From Pseudomonas sp. (lineage in GTDB: Bacteria > Pseudomonadota > Gammaproteobacteria > Pseudomonadales > Pseudomonadaceae): a stretch of 64,000 nt of DNA. The stretch covers positions 41,849 to 105,848 of the forward strand of contig VMRT01000014.1 of assembly GCA_007713455.1 (NCBI GenBank), in the 5' to 3' direction. A program made the position numbers and the translations under genes. Under the pieces are notes generated by a model. The model saw only the letters and a program-made list of their open reading frames with translations. It was not told the DNA's origin and did not search any database. Shown here in pieces: positions 17,490 to 26,864 of the stretch (its first letter is position 1; each line of letters starts with the position of its first letter).

Positions 17490-17563
17490 GCTGTCACCTC
17501 CATAACGTGTCAGTGGTTATGGATGTGGAACGCCGCCAGGCGGCCGGCGTTCAGTCGGGCCGA

Positions 17564-18652
17564 TCACTTGCGAACCAGCAGTACCCCGGACTCCATGTGG
17601 TGGGTGTAGGGGAACTGGTCGAACAGCGCACAGCGCTCGATGCGATGGGTGTCGGCGAGCTGGGCGATGTTCTGCGCCAGGGTTTCCGGGTTGCAGGAGA
17701 TGTAGAGGATGCGCTCGAAGCGACGGGCCAGTTCGCAGGTGTCCGGGTCCATGCCGGCGCGCGGTGGGTCGACGAAGATGCTGCCGAAGTCGTAGCTCTT
17801 CAGGTCGATATGGGCCAGGCGGCGGAACGGGCGCACCTCGTTCAGCGCCTGGGTCAGCTCCTCGGCGGAAAGACGCACCAGCTCGATGTTGTCGATGCCG
17901 TTGTCGGCGATATTGGCCAGCGCGGCATTGACCGAGGTCTTGCTGATCTCGGTGGCCAGCACGCGGCGCACGCGAGTGGCCAGCGGCAGGGTGAAGTTGC
18001 CGTTGCCGCAGTAGAGTTCGAGCAGGTCGTCGTCGCGCTCGCCGAGCACGTCGAAGGCCCAGTTCAGCATCTTCTGGCAGACCTCGCCGTTGGGCTGGGT
18101 AAAGGCGCCCTCGGGCTGGCGATAGCGGAAGGTTCGCCCGGCGACCACCAGCGCTTCTTCCACGTAATCGTGACCGATGACGATGCGCTTGCCCTTGGAG
18201 CGGCCGACCAGGCTGACGCCGAGGTTGGCGGCGAGCTGCTCGGCTTCGGCCTGCCAGGCCTCGTCCAGTGGGCGGTGGTAGGCGAGGGTGATCAGCGCAT
18301 CGCCGGCCAGGGTGGTGAGGAATTCGACCTGGAACAACTTGAAGCTGAGCACTTCCGACGCCTGCCAGACCGCTTTCAGTTGCGGCATCAGCTCGTTGAT
18401 GCGGCGACTGGCGATGGGGAAGTCGTCGATCAGGATCGCCTTGTGCTTGTCGCCCTGCTCGAACATCGCGTAGTGGCGCTGGCCTTCTTCGCGCCACAGG
18501 CGGAATTCAGTGCGCAGGCGGTAATGCTCGCGGGGCGAGTCGAAGACTTCCGCTGCCGGTGCATTGAACGGCGCCAGCAGTTCCACCAGCCGGGCGGCTT
18601 TCTCGGCGAGCTGGGCGTCGTAGGTGGCGGGGGCGAATTGCGGAGCGCTCAT
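17564..18652 (-). CDS. trmA: tRNA (uracil-5-)-methyltransferase TrmA
   Basis: 362-aa SAM-dependent RNA methyltransferase making m5U54 in tRNA. Visible motifs are the SAM motif [22 protein letters not shown], and [11 protein letters not shown] with the catalytic Cys, followed by [13 protein letters not shown]. The ATG at 18652 ([12 protein letters not shown]) gives the usual family length; the open frame upstream runs into the intergenic repeat and is not coding. Confidence 0.96.
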   Translation of the reverse strand: MSAPQFAPATYDAQLAEKAARLVELLAPFNAPAAEVFDSPREHYRLRTEFRLWREEGQRHYAMFEQGDKHKAILIDDFPIASRRINELMPQLKAVWQASEVLSFKLFQVEFLTTLAGDALITLAYHRPLDEAWQAEAEQLAANLGVSLVGRSKGKRIVIGHDYVEEALVVAGRTFRYRQPEGAFTQPNGEVCQKMLNWAFDVLGERDDDLLELYCGNGNFTLPLATRVRRVLATEISKTSVNAALANIADNGIDNIELVRLSAEELTQALNEVRPFRRLAHIDLKSYDFGSIFVDPPRAGMDPDTCELARRFERILYISCNPETLAQNIAQLADTHRIERCALFDQFPYTHHMESGVLLVRK

Positions 18653-18678
18653 GAAGACTCTTGGAAAGGTAGGTAAAT

Positions 18679-18768
18679 CGTAGGGTGGATCGGGGCGCGC
18701 AGCTGACGCTTCATCCGTCCACCGTTGCCGCACGGAAGGTGGATGAGAAAAGCGTCATCCACCCTACG
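18679..18768. repeat. Long REP-like inverted repeat (TAGGGTGGAT family)
   Basis: A perfect 12-bp inverted repeat (CGTAGGGTGGAT at 18679-18690, complement at 18757-18768) encloses a second inverted pair, GACGCTTCATCC with a GGTGGATGAGAAAAGCGTC counterpart. The outer arm shares its core with the stem at 15981-16011. This is a typical pseudomonad intergenic repeat. Confidence 0.8.
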
Positions 18769-18774
18769 CTGCGA

Positions 18775-20070
18775 TCAGCCGGCGAACCAGCCCAGCTTGA
18801 CCACGAACAGCGCCGAGAGAATCCACATCGCCGGGCTCAGCTCGCGCCAGCGGCCGGCCAGCAGCTTGATCGCGGTCCAGGCGATGAAGCCGAAGGCGAT
18901 GCCGTTGGCGATGGAGAAGGTCAGCGGCATGGCCAGCGCGGCAACCACGACCGGCGCGGCGACGGTGAGGTCGTCCCAGTCGATGTTGGCCAGGCTGCTC
19001 ATCATCAGTACGGCGACGAACAGCAGCGCCGGTGCGGTGGCGTAGGCCGGCACGGCACCGGCCAGCGGGGCGAAGAACAGGCTGAGCAGGAACAGCAGGG
19101 CGACCACGCAGGCGGTCAGGCCGGTGCGACCGCCAGCAGCGGTACCGGCGGCGGATTCGATGTAGCTGGTGGTGGTCGAGGTGCCCAGCGCCGCGCCGGC
19201 CATGGTTGCGGTGCTGTCAGCCAGCAGGGCGCGGCCCAGGCGCGGCATCTTGCCGTCCTTGTCCAGCAGGTCGGCCTTCTGCGCCACGCCGATCAGGGTG
19301 CCGGAGGTGTCGAACAGGTCGACGAAGAGGAAGGCGAAGATCACGCTGATCAGGCCGATATCCAGCGCGCCCATGATGTCCAGCTGCATGAAGGTCGGCG
19401 CCAGCGACGGCGGCATCGACACCACGCCGTTGAGCTGCGACAGGCCGAGCAGGATCGACAGGCCGGTAACCACCAGAATGCCGATCATCACCGCACCGGT
19501 GACCTGGCGGTAAGCTAGCGCGGCGATCAGGAAGAAGCCCAGGCAGGCGAGCAGCGGGCCGCCGGCGCTGAGGTCACCGAGGCCGACCAGAGTGGCGGGG
19601 TTGTCGACGACGATGCCGGCGTTCTTCAGCGCGATGATCGCCAGGAACAGGCCGATACCCGCGGCGATGCCGGCACGCAGGGCCAGCGGAATGCTGTGAA
19701 TAATCCACTCGCGAATCTTGAAGATCGACAGGCCGAAGAAGATCACGCCGGAGAGGAACACCGCCCCCAGCGCGGTCTGCCAGGTGTAACCCATGGTCAG
19801 CACGACGGTGTAGGTGAAGAAGGCGTTTAGGCCCATGCCGGGCGCCAGCGCGATCGGGTAGTTGGCAACCAGGCCCATGATCGCCGAACCGATGGCTGCG
19901 GCCAGGCAGGTGGCGACGAACACCGCGCCATGATCCATGCCGGTTTCGGCGAGGATGCTCGGGTTGACGAAGAGGATGTAGGCCATCGTCAGGAAGGTGG
20001 TGATACCGGCCAGAACCTCGGTGCGCAGCGTGGTGTTGTGCGCCTTGAGTTGAAATAGCTTTTCCAGCAT
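18775..20070 (-). CDS. NCS2-family purine permease (AzgA/AdeP type)
   Basis: 431-aa inner-membrane proton symporter of the AzgA-like NCS2 branch with about 12 hydrophobic segments. Family motifs are GLNAFFTY in the first half and DLFDTSGTLIGV plus GTSTTTSYIES in the second. Adenine, hypoxanthine or guanine are the probable substrates. It is divergent from a DJ-1 family gene with a 131-bp spacer. The nearby molybdenum hydroxylase cluster makes a link to purine catabolism tempting, but that enzyme looks more like an aldehyde oxidoreductase. Confidence 0.92.
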   Translation of the reverse strand: MLEKLFQLKAHNTTLRTEVLAGITTFLTMAYILFVNPSILAETGMDHGAVFVATCLAAAIGSAIMGLVANYPIALAPGMGLNAFFTYTVVLTMGYTWQTALGAVFLSGVIFFGLSIFKIREWIIHSIPLALRAGIAAGIGLFLAIIALKNAGIVVDNPATLVGLGDLSAGGPLLACLGFFLIAALAYRQVTGAVMIGILVVTGLSILLGLSQLNGVVSMPPSLAPTFMQLDIMGALDIGLISVIFAFLFVDLFDTSGTLIGVAQKADLLDKDGKMPRLGRALLADSTATMAGAALGTSTTTSYIESAAGTAAGGRTGLTACVVALLFLLSLFFAPLAGAVPAYATAPALLFVAVLMMSSLANIDWDDLTVAAPVVVAALAMPLTFSIANGIAFGFIAWTAIKLLAGRWRELSPAMWILSALFVVKLGWFAG

Positions 20071-20201
20071 GGTCGATCCTCTAAGTGCCGGTCAGTGTGA
20101 GGGCTGTCGCCTCTGGCGGGCGATTCGCGTGTCGTCGCAAAAGCCGCGCATCTTACACCGGCCGGCAGCGCGGTTGAATTTCCATTGAGCAGGTGAACGC
20201 C

Positions 20202-20768
20202 ATGAGCAAACGAGTCCTGATTCCGATCGCCGACGGTTCCGAAGACCTGGAGGCCGTTACCCTGATCGACGTGCTGCGCCGTGCCGAGTTCGAGGTGCTG
20301 GTGGCCAGCGCCGAAGAGCGGCGCATGCTGACCTGCGCACGGGGCACGCGGATCACTGCGGACGCCATGCTGCTTGACGTGCTGGCGCAGGATTTCGACC
20401 TGATCGTGCTGCCCGGCGGCATGCCCGGCGCGAAAACCCTCGGCGAGCTGGAACCGCTGGCCGAGCGTGTTCGCCAGCAGGCCCGTGCCGGGCTCGATTT
20501 CGCCGCGATCTGCGCCGCGCCGGCGGTGGCGCTGCATCCCTACGGCGTGCTCAAGGGCCGCCAGGTGACCTGCTATCCGGGCATGAGCGACAACCTCACC
20601 GGCACGCATTTCCTTGACCAGCCGGTGGTGGTGGACGGCAACTGCATCACCAGCCAGGGCCCGGCGACCGCCCTGGAATTCGCCCTGACCCTGGTGGAGC
20701 GCCTGGCCGGACGGGCCAAGCGGCGTGAGGTGGCCGACGCCATGCTGGTGCCGGCAACGACGAACTAA
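20202..20768 (+). CDS. DJ-1/YajL-family protein
   Basis: 188-aa DJ-1/PfpI superfamily protein of YajL length. The nucleophile-elbow Cys104 (FAAICAAPAVAL) and the conserved Glu near residue 14-16 (DGSEDLEAVT) are present. Relatives protect proteins from oxidative and carbonyl stress; deglycase activity of this family is debated. The ATG at 20202 follows a GAGCAGG ribosome site; a GTG 9 bp upstream is less likely. It lies 72 bp before the XdhC gene and could be cotranscribed with it. Confidence 0.9.
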   Translation: MSKRVLIPIADGSEDLEAVTLIDVLRRAEFEVLVASAEERRMLTCARGTRITADAMLLDVLAQDFDLIVLPGGMPGAKTLGELEPLAERVRQQARAGLDFAAICAAPAVALHPYGVLKGRQVTCYPGMSDNLTGTHFLDQPVVVDGNCITSQGPATALEFALTLVERLAGRAKRREVADAMLVPATTN

Positions 20769-20840
20769 CCTCGCCTCGGATCGGTCACTCCTTGCATTGC
20801 CGGAGGTCCCGGCGGCAACTGGCTAGAGCCGAGGAGATCA

Positions 20841-21818
20841 ATGGACAGTGTCGATCTGGCGGTACTGCGGCGTGCCTACGAATGGTTGCGTGACGGTCAC
20901 CCAGTGGTGCTCTACACGGTGCTGGAAACCTGGGGCAGCGCGCCACGTCCGGTGGGTTCGCTGCTGGCGCTGCGCAGCGATGGCCGCGTTGAAGGCTCGG
21001 TGTCTGGCGGCTGCGTTGAGGACGATCTACTTGCGCGGGTCATGGCCGACGAGCCACCGCAGGCTTGCCAGCTGATCACCTATGGCGTGAGCAAGGCAGA
21101 GTCCGCGCGTTTCGGTCTGCCCTGCGGCGGCACCCTGCGCCTGCTGCAGGAGCCGCTGTGCGATGCCGGCTGGATTGATGAGCTGCTGCGGCGCTGCGCC
21201 GGGCATGAACGGCTGCTGCGCTGCGTGGATATCGCCAGTGGCAACGTAAGTCTGCAAGCCGCCGGCCGCGACGCGGCGCTGCAGTTCGATGGCCATACCC
21301 TGCGCGCGCCATTCGGCCCGGCTTGGCGCCTGCTGATGATCGGTGCCGGGCAGCTGTCGCGTTATGTCGCCGACCTGGCCCACGGCCTCGGCTTCGAAGT
21401 TCTGATCTGCGACCCGCGCGAAGGCTATGCCCACGACTGGGATGCGGCGGCGGTGCGCTTCGTCCCCGGCATGCCGGACGATGCCGTGCTGGCCATCGAA
21501 CCGGATGCACACACCGCCATCGTCGCGCTGACCCACGATCCACGACTGGACGACATGGCGCTGCTCACCGCGCTGCAGTCCGAAGCCTTCTACGTCGGCG
21601 CGCTGGGCTCACGGGTCAATAGCGAGAAGCGCAAGGCGCGCCTGCTGTCGCTGGGCCTCGGCGAGCGCCAGGTGCAGCGGTTGCACGGACCCATCGGCTT
21701 GCCCATCCGCAGCCGCACGCCGGCGGAAATCGCGCTGTCCTTGATGGCCGAAGTGGTTGCGCTGAAAAACGGCGCTCTGGTCAGCCAGGCGTTGCCGGAA
21801 CAACAGCGCTGTGCCTGA
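20841..21818 (+). CDS. XdhC/CoxI-family molybdenum cofactor insertion protein
   Basis: 325-aa protein with the XdhC N-terminal domain (GSAPRPVGSLLALR, GSVSGGCVEDDL) and a C-terminal Rossmann domain (MIGAGQLSRYVADLA, GALGSRVNSEKRKARL, GLPIRSRTPAEIALSLMAEVV). XdhC binds and inserts the sulfurated molybdenum cofactor into xanthine dehydrogenase/aldehyde oxidase-family enzymes. It overlaps the MocA-like gene by 8 bp and precedes the three enzyme subunit genes, its expected client. Confidence 0.92.
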   Translation: MDSVDLAVLRRAYEWLRDGHPVVLYTVLETWGSAPRPVGSLLALRSDGRVEGSVSGGCVEDDLLARVMADEPPQACQLITYGVSKAESARFGLPCGGTLRLLQEPLCDAGWIDELLRRCAGHERLLRCVDIASGNVSLQAAGRDAALQFDGHTLRAPFGPAWRLLMIGAGQLSRYVADLAHGLGFEVLICDPREGYAHDWDAAAVRFVPGMPDDAVLAIEPDAHTAIVALTHDPRLDDMALLTALQSEAFYVGALGSRVNSEKRKARLLSLGLGERQVQRLHGPIGLPIRSRTPAEIALSLMAEVVALKNGALVSQALPEQQRCA

Positions 21819-22401
21819 AGCGGGCGTCTGCGCCATCGTTCTCGCCGCGGGGCAGGGCAGCCGTTATCGCGCGGCCGGTGGGGCGGACAAGTTGCTGGCG
21901 GCCAGCCTGGCTGCTGCGTCTTCGCCGCCGGTGCTGGCGGCCACGCTGGCGAACCTGCGCGGTGTCGCCGAACGGCTGCTGGTGGTGACCCGTGCAGACA
22001 ATCTGTCTCTGCGCGACTGGCTGAGCGCCAACGCTGCCGACTGCGAGGTGCTTGCGCTGGAAACCCGCGGGCTCGGCCACAGCCTTGCGCAGGCCGTGGC
22101 CCACGCGCCGGCAGGGCGTGGCTGGCTGGTGGCGCTGGCCGATATGCCCTATGTGCAGCCGCAGACCCTGCGCGAGATCGCGGCGGCAATCCGCGAAGAC
22201 AACCTGGTCGTGCCGACCTATGACGGCCGCCCCGGCCATCCGCGCGGCATCGGCAGCGCCCATCGCGATGCGCTGCTGCAGCTGGATGGTGATCGCGGTG
22301 CCCAGGTGCTTTTCGCGGCGCACCCGGTACTGGAGCTCGCCCTGAACGATCCCGGTGTACTGCAGGACATCGACCATCCCGATGATCGCCGGCAGGCCTG
22401 A
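21811..22401 (+). CDS. MocA-like molybdopterin nucleotidyltransferase
   Basis: 196-aa GT-A-fold NTP transferase with the signature IVLAAGQGSRYRAAGGADKLL at the N-terminus and ALADMPYVQPQTL for the metal site. By family it links CMP (or GMP) to molybdopterin; aldehyde-oxidase-type enzymes use the MCD form made by MocA. The start is a GTG inside the XdhC stop region (8-bp overlap), which couples the two chaperone genes. A 197-bp gap with no gene separates it from the subunit genes. Confidence 0.85.
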   Translation: MPEAGVCAIVLAAGQGSRYRAAGGADKLLAASLAAASSPPVLAATLANLRGVAERLLVVTRADNLSLRDWLSANAADCEVLALETRGLGHSLAQAVAHAPAGRGWLVALADMPYVQPQTLREIAAAIREDNLVVPTYDGRPGHPRGIGSAHRDALLQLDGDRGAQVLFAAHPVLELALNDPGVLQDIDHPDDRRQA

Positions 22402-22598
22402 AGACCATCGCCGTAGCGACTACCAACACCTGCACGAATCAATTGGCCGGTGAGCGCAGCGCCACGCTGTTCGCGGCGAGATGACTCTCAGCCAGCGGCA
22501 GCCACTCGACCGGCAGGGCTGAACGATTTTCGCGGCACGCCAGTCGTACCCCAAGACGCACGGACAGCGCATACCAACGCCCAAACCGTGAGGCTGCC

Positions 22599-23111
22599 AT
22601 GAGCGAAAATTCTTCAGCTGCAGGCCAGACCTGCACCATCAGCCTGGAGCTGAACGGCGAACGCCGTGAGCTCCAGGTGCAACCCTGGACCACCTTGCTC
22701 GACCTGCTGCGCGACCAGCTCGGCCTGACCGGCACCAAGAAAGGCTGCGATCACGGCCAGTGCGGCGCCTGCACGGTGCTGCTCGACGGTCGGCGTATCA
22801 ACAGCTGCCTGACCCTGGCGGTGATGCACGACGGCGCCAGCCTGACCACCATCGAAGGTCTGGCCAGCGAAGCGACGCTGCATCCGCTGCAGGCTGCGTT
22901 CGTCAAGCACGATGCCTTCCAGTGCGGCTATTGCACGCCGGGGCAGATCTGCTCGGCAGCCGGGCTAGCAGCGGAGAACCGTGCCAGCAGCCGCGATGAG
23001 ATTCGCGAACACATGAGCGGCAACCTCTGCCGCTGCGGCGCCTATCCCAACATCCTCGCCGCCATCGAGGACGCACTGCCGACGCTGCGCGGCCAGGAGG
23101 GTGCGCAATGA
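22599..23111 (+). CDS. Mo-hydroxylase 2Fe-2S subunit
   Basis: 170-aa small subunit with two 2Fe-2S clusters: a plant-ferredoxin-type site (CDHGQCGAC plus a distal Cys in NSCLTLA) and a helical-domain site (CGYCTPGQ plus CRCG). It has no twin-arginine signal, so unlike periplasmic E. coli PaoA it should be cytoplasmic. It overlaps the FAD subunit by 4 bp. It carries electrons from the Mo centre to FAD. Confidence 0.93.
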   Translation: MSENSSAAGQTCTISLELNGERRELQVQPWTTLLDLLRDQLGLTGTKKGCDHGQCGACTVLLDGRRINSCLTLAVMHDGASLTTIEGLASEATLHPLQAAFVKHDAFQCGYCTPGQICSAAGLAAENRASSRDEIREHMSGNLCRCGAYPNILAAIEDALPTLRGQEGAQ

Positions 23112-24094
23112 CGCCGTTCAGCTATCAGCGCCCGGAACGTATCGACCAGGCCATCGCCCTGCACGGGCCGCAGAGCCGCTACATCGCCGGCGGCACCAAC
23201 CTGCTCGACCTGATGAAAGAGAATGTGCTGCAACCCGGCCAGCTCATCGACATCAACGGCCTGCCTCTGCGCGAGATCGAGCGGACCGCCGAGGGCGGCC
23301 TGCGCATCGGTGCGCTGGTTAGCAACGCCGACCTGGCCTGGCACCCGCAGATCGAACAGCGCTATCCGCTGCTGAGCAAGGCGATTCTCGCCGGGGCTTC
23401 GCCGCAGCTGCGCAATATGGCCAGCACCGGCGGCAACCTGCTGCAACGCACCCGTTGCTACTACTTCTACGACACCGCCACGCCCTGCAACAAACGTGAG
23501 CCGGGCTCAGGTTGCAGCGCGCGTGACGGACGCAATCGCATCCACGCGATTCTCGGTGCCAGCGAACACTGCGCCGCCGTGCATCCGTCGGACATGTGCG
23601 TGGCGCTGGCGGCGCTGGATGCCCGGGTGCATGTGGAAGGGACGCACGGCAAGCGACGCCTGGAGCTGGTGGACTTTCATCGGCTGCCCGGCGACCAGCC
23701 GCAGCAGGACAACGTACTCATCGAGGGCGAGCTGATCACCGCCATAGAGCTGCCGGTGGAAGGTTTTGCCAGCCACTGCGCCTACCTCAAGGTGCGTGAC
23801 CGCGCCTCCTACGCCTTCGCCCTGGTGTCCGTCGCGGCGGCGCTGGAGATGGATGGCGACATCATCCGCCGCGGGCGTATCGCGCTCGGGGGCGTGGCGC
23901 ACAAACCCTGGCGCCTGGAGGAGGCTGAAGAACTGCTCAACGGCAAGCGTGCCGAACCCGAATGTTTCGCCGCGGCGGCCGATCGCCTGCTGCAAGGCGC
24001 GCAACCGCTCGCCGACAACGCTTTCAAGATCGACCTGGCCCGGCGCGCCATCGTGCGTGCACTGACCGAAGCCGCCGGAGGAACCGTCCGATGA
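23108..24094 (+). CDS. Mo-hydroxylase FAD subunit with 4Fe-4S insert
   Basis: 328-aa FAD-binding subunit (IAGGTNLLDLMK and LRNMASTGGNLLQRTRC flavin motifs) with a Cys-rich insert: Cys117, Cys127, Cys136 and Cys155 around PGSGC and NRIHAILG. The same insert binds an extra 4Fe-4S cluster in PaoB and in the beta subunit of 4-hydroxybenzoyl-CoA reductase. This argues for an aldehyde-oxidoreductase-type (PaoABC-like) enzyme rather than plain xanthine dehydrogenase. It overlaps both neighbours by 4 bp. Confidence 0.92.
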   Translation: MTPFSYQRPERIDQAIALHGPQSRYIAGGTNLLDLMKENVLQPGQLIDINGLPLREIERTAEGGLRIGALVSNADLAWHPQIEQRYPLLSKAILAGASPQLRNMASTGGNLLQRTRCYYFYDTATPCNKREPGSGCSARDGRNRIHAILGASEHCAAVHPSDMCVALAALDARVHVEGTHGKRRLELVDFHRLPGDQPQQDNVLIEGELITAIELPVEGFASHCAYLKVRDRASYAFALVSVAAALEMDGDIIRRGRIALGGVAHKPWRLEEAEELLNGKRAEPECFAAAADRLLQGAQPLADNAFKIDLARRAIVRALTEAAGGTVR

Positions 24095-26292
24095 ACAGCG
24101 CCAACTCTCCACTGGGCAAGCCGCTGGACCGTGTCGACGGTCCGCTCAAGGTTACCGGCAAGGCCTGCTACGCCGCCGAAGCCGAGGTGCCGGGGTTGCT
24201 CTACGGCGCCGTGGTGTCGAGCAGCATCGCCCGCGGCCGTATCAAGGGCATTGATGCCGCCGCGGCTGAAGCGCTGCCCGGCGTGCGATTGGTGCTGACC
24301 CATCAGAATCGCCCACCGGTGGCCAGCTACGACGAGCCCTACGAGGACGACGATGCCGCCGACGGCTCGCCGTTCCGCCCGCTGTACAACGACCGCGTGC
24401 TCTACAGCGGCCAGCCACTGGCGCTGGTCGTCGCCGAGACCCAGGCGCTGGCGCGACATGCGGCGAGCCTCGTGCGCATCGAATACGAGGTCGAAGCGCA
24501 TCAGACCGATCTGCAGGCCGCGCGCGAACAGGCCCATGACGCACCGGCCGAGCTGCCGGAGCCGCGCGGTGATTTCGATTCGGCATGCGCTGCGGCGGCA
24601 AAACGCGTCGATTGCGAATACGGCACCCCGGTGGAGCATCACAACCCGATGGAGCCGCATGCCTCCATCGTCCAGTACCAGCCGGGCGGCGAGCTGCTGA
24701 TCCATGACAAGACCCAGGGCGTGCAGAACTGCCAGCGCTACCTGGAGCAGGTGTTCGACATGCAGGGCAAGATCCGCGTGCTGTCGCCCTTCGTCGGCGG
24801 TGCCTTCGGCTCCGGCCTGCGCCCGCAGTACCAGCTGCCGCTGGCGGTGATGGCCGCGCTCAAGCTCAAGGCCTCGGTGCGCGTCGAGCTGACCCGTCAG
24901 CAGATGTTCACCTTCGGCTATCGCCCGCGCACGTTCCAGCAGCTGAAACTTGCGGCGGATGGCGAAGGACGGCTGCGGGCGATCGAGCACAAGGCCATCG
25001 GCCAGACCTCGCGCTTCGAGGACTTCACCGAGCACGAGGTGGAGTGGTCCGGCATGCTCTACGCCTGCGACAACGTGCGCCTCGGCTACCGCCTGGCGCC
25101 GCTGGACGTCTATACCCCGCTGGACATGCGCGCCCCGGGCGCGACCATCGGTGTCTATGCGCTTGAGTGCGCGATGGACGAGCTGGCCCATGAAGTCGGT
25201 ATCGATCCGCTGGAGCTGCGCCTGCGCAACTACACCGACATCAACGGTAACGAGGGCAAGCGCTATTCCAGCAAGGAGCTGCGTGCCTGCTACCAGCAGG
25301 GTGCGGAGCGCTTCGGCTGGTCGCGGCGTCCGGCGCAGCCGCGCAGCCTGCGCGACGGTCATCAGCTGGTCGGAATGGGCATGGCCACCGGCGTCTGGGA
25401 GGCGATGCAGATGCCGGCCAGTGCGCGCGCCTGCCTCGATGCCGACGGCCGGCTGCTGGTGACCAGCGCCACCGCCGATATCGGCACCGGCACCTACACC
25501 GCGATGACCCAGATCGCCGCCGATGCCATGGGCCTGTCGATGGCCGAGGTGGAGTTCCGCCTCGGCGATTCCAGCCTGCCGCAGGCACCGCTGGAGGGTG
25601 GCTCGGCCACCGTGTCCTCGGTCGGTAGTGCGGTGCAACGCGCATGCGCCGGCCTGCGGCAGAAGCTGCTGGACGCCGTACAGCAGTCGCCGGCTTCACC
25701 CTTTACCGGAGCGAATCTGGAGACGGTGGAGTTTGTCGATGGCCAACTGCGGCTGAAATCCGGCGAGCATGCCGTGCCGCTGCGCGACATCGTCCAGGTC
25801 AGCGGCGCATTGGAGGCCGAAGCCAGCGTCAAGCCGGATGAGAAGCGCGACGCCTGGGCGACGGGAACCCATTCGGCGGTGTTCGTCGAGGTGCGCGTCG
25901 ACGAGGACCTCGGCACCATCAAGGTCAGCCGTGTGGTCAGCGCGATTGCCGCGGGCCGCATCGTCAACCCGAAGACCGCCGGCAACCAGATCGTCGGCGG
26001 CGTGGTCTGGGGCATCGGCCAGGCGCTGCACGAGGAGACGCTGATCGATCACAGACTCGGCCGCTACATGAACCACAACCTTGCCGAGTACCACATCCCG
26101 GTGAACGCGGACATTCCCGAGATCGACGTGATCTTCGTCGAGGAACACGACGAGATTGTCAACGACCTCGGGTCCAAAGGCGTGGGCGAGATCGGCATTG
26201 TCGGCGTGGCGGCGGCGGTGGCCAATGCGATCTACAACGCGACGGGCAAACGCGTGCGGGATCTGCCGATCACCCTGGACAAGGTGCTGTAA
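24091..26292 (+). CDS. Mo-hydroxylase catalytic (molybdopterin) subunit
   Basis: 733-aa large subunit. Cofactor-contact motifs include GGAFGSGLRPQ, MRAPGATIGVYALE, GTGTYTAMTQIAADAMG and EGGSATVSSVGSAV; the catalytic Glu lies in KGVGEIGIVG near residue 695. It probably oxidises aldehydes to acids at the Mo centre; the substrate is unknown. The ATG at 24091 overlaps the FAD subunit stop by 4 bp and gives MNSANSPLGKPLDRVDGPLKVTG, the typical family start. The XdhC and MocA-like genes upstream supply the cofactor. Confidence 0.94.
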   Translation: MNSANSPLGKPLDRVDGPLKVTGKACYAAEAEVPGLLYGAVVSSSIARGRIKGIDAAAAEALPGVRLVLTHQNRPPVASYDEPYEDDDAADGSPFRPLYNDRVLYSGQPLALVVAETQALARHAASLVRIEYEVEAHQTDLQAAREQAHDAPAELPEPRGDFDSACAAAAKRVDCEYGTPVEHHNPMEPHASIVQYQPGGELLIHDKTQGVQNCQRYLEQVFDMQGKIRVLSPFVGGAFGSGLRPQYQLPLAVMAALKLKASVRVELTRQQMFTFGYRPRTFQQLKLAADGEGRLRAIEHKAIGQTSRFEDFTEHEVEWSGMLYACDNVRLGYRLAPLDVYTPLDMRAPGATIGVYALECAMDELAHEVGIDPLELRLRNYTDINGNEGKRYSSKELRACYQQGAERFGWSRRPAQPRSLRDGHQLVGMGMATGVWEAMQMPASARACLDADGRLLVTSATADIGTGTYTAMTQIAADAMGLSMAEVEFRLGDSSLPQAPLEGGSATVSSVGSAVQRACAGLRQKLLDAVQQSPASPFTGANLETVEFVDGQLRLKSGEHAVPLRDIVQVSGALEAEASVKPDEKRDAWATGTHSAVFVEVRVDEDLGTIKVSRVVSAIAAGRIVNPKTAGNQIVGGVVWGIGQALHEETLIDHRLGRYMNHNLAEYHIPVNADIPEIDVIFVEEHDEIVNDLGSKGVGEIGIVGVAAAVANAIYNATGKRVRDLPITLDKVL

Positions 26293-26323
26293 CGCGCCTT
26301 CGACGGCGGCTGCGATGTCCGTA

Positions 26324-26349
26324 CGGTTGGTGGGCTAGCCCACCAACCG
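26324..26349. terminator. Perfect palindrome, bidirectional terminator-like
   Basis: A 26-bp perfect palindrome with arms CGGTTGGTGGG and its complement around CTAG, in the gap between the convergent Mo-subunit and CMD-family genes. Confidence 0.7.
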
Positions 26350-26414
26350 CCACCGCGCCAGGGCACAGAGCCTGTTGTCGGCCGGCTTAGCCACGTGGTG
26401 TGCTGGTTTGCCGA

Positions 26415-26807
26415 TCACGCATCCGGCAAAAGGCCTCGTTCGGCAAACACCGTTTTGACGGTGTACATGCCATTGAGCGCAGCCGGGAAGCCCGCGTAAA
26501 CCGCCATCTGAATCACCACCTCAATGATTTGCTCCGGGTGGCAACCGACGTTCAGCGCGCCGTGAACGTGCACGGCCAGTTGCGGTTGGCAGTGCCCGAG
26601 GGCCGTGAGCGCCGCGACGGTCGCCAGCTCACGCTGAGCGAGGTCCAGGCCAGGGCGCTGGTAGATGTCGCCGAAGGGAAATTCGATCACGTAGCGCGCC
26701 AGATCTGGTGCAATGGCTTGCAGGCTGTCGATGACCTTGCGCCCGGCCGCGCCGTCAATCTCTTCGAGCTTGGCCAGGCCTTCGGTGTAGCGGGTCGATG
26801 CAGACAT
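26415..26807 (-). CDS. Carboxymuconolactone decarboxylase-family protein
   Basis: 130-aa CMD/AhpD-like helical protein. The core LDLAQRELATVAALTALGHCQPQLAVHVHGALNVGC places a Cys and two His in the CMD active-site region; there is no AhpD-type CxxC pair, so it is nearer gamma-CMD-like proteins. The ATG at 26807 has GAGGA upstream, so I prefer it over the one 18 bp further up. It is followed on the same strand by a MerR-type gene 57 bp upstream, forming a probable regulator-target pair. Confidence 0.85.
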   Translation of the reverse strand: MSASTRYTEGLAKLEEIDGAAGRKVIDSLQAIAPDLARYVIEFPFGDIYQRPGLDLAQRELATVAALTALGHCQPQLAVHVHGALNVGCHPEQIIEVVIQMAVYAGFPAALNGMYTVKTVFAERGLLPDA

Positions 26808-26864
26808 TGGTGCGTTCCTCTTCATGGGTCAGAGGAAAGCCTGCGGGTTGGAGTCGACTCCAGG

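Noticed and set aside
23809..25638. 609-codon minus-strand frame over the Mo-hydroxylase subunits
   Set aside because: Shadow frame, His/Arg/Gly-rich and without family motifs, opposite conserved catalytic motifs.
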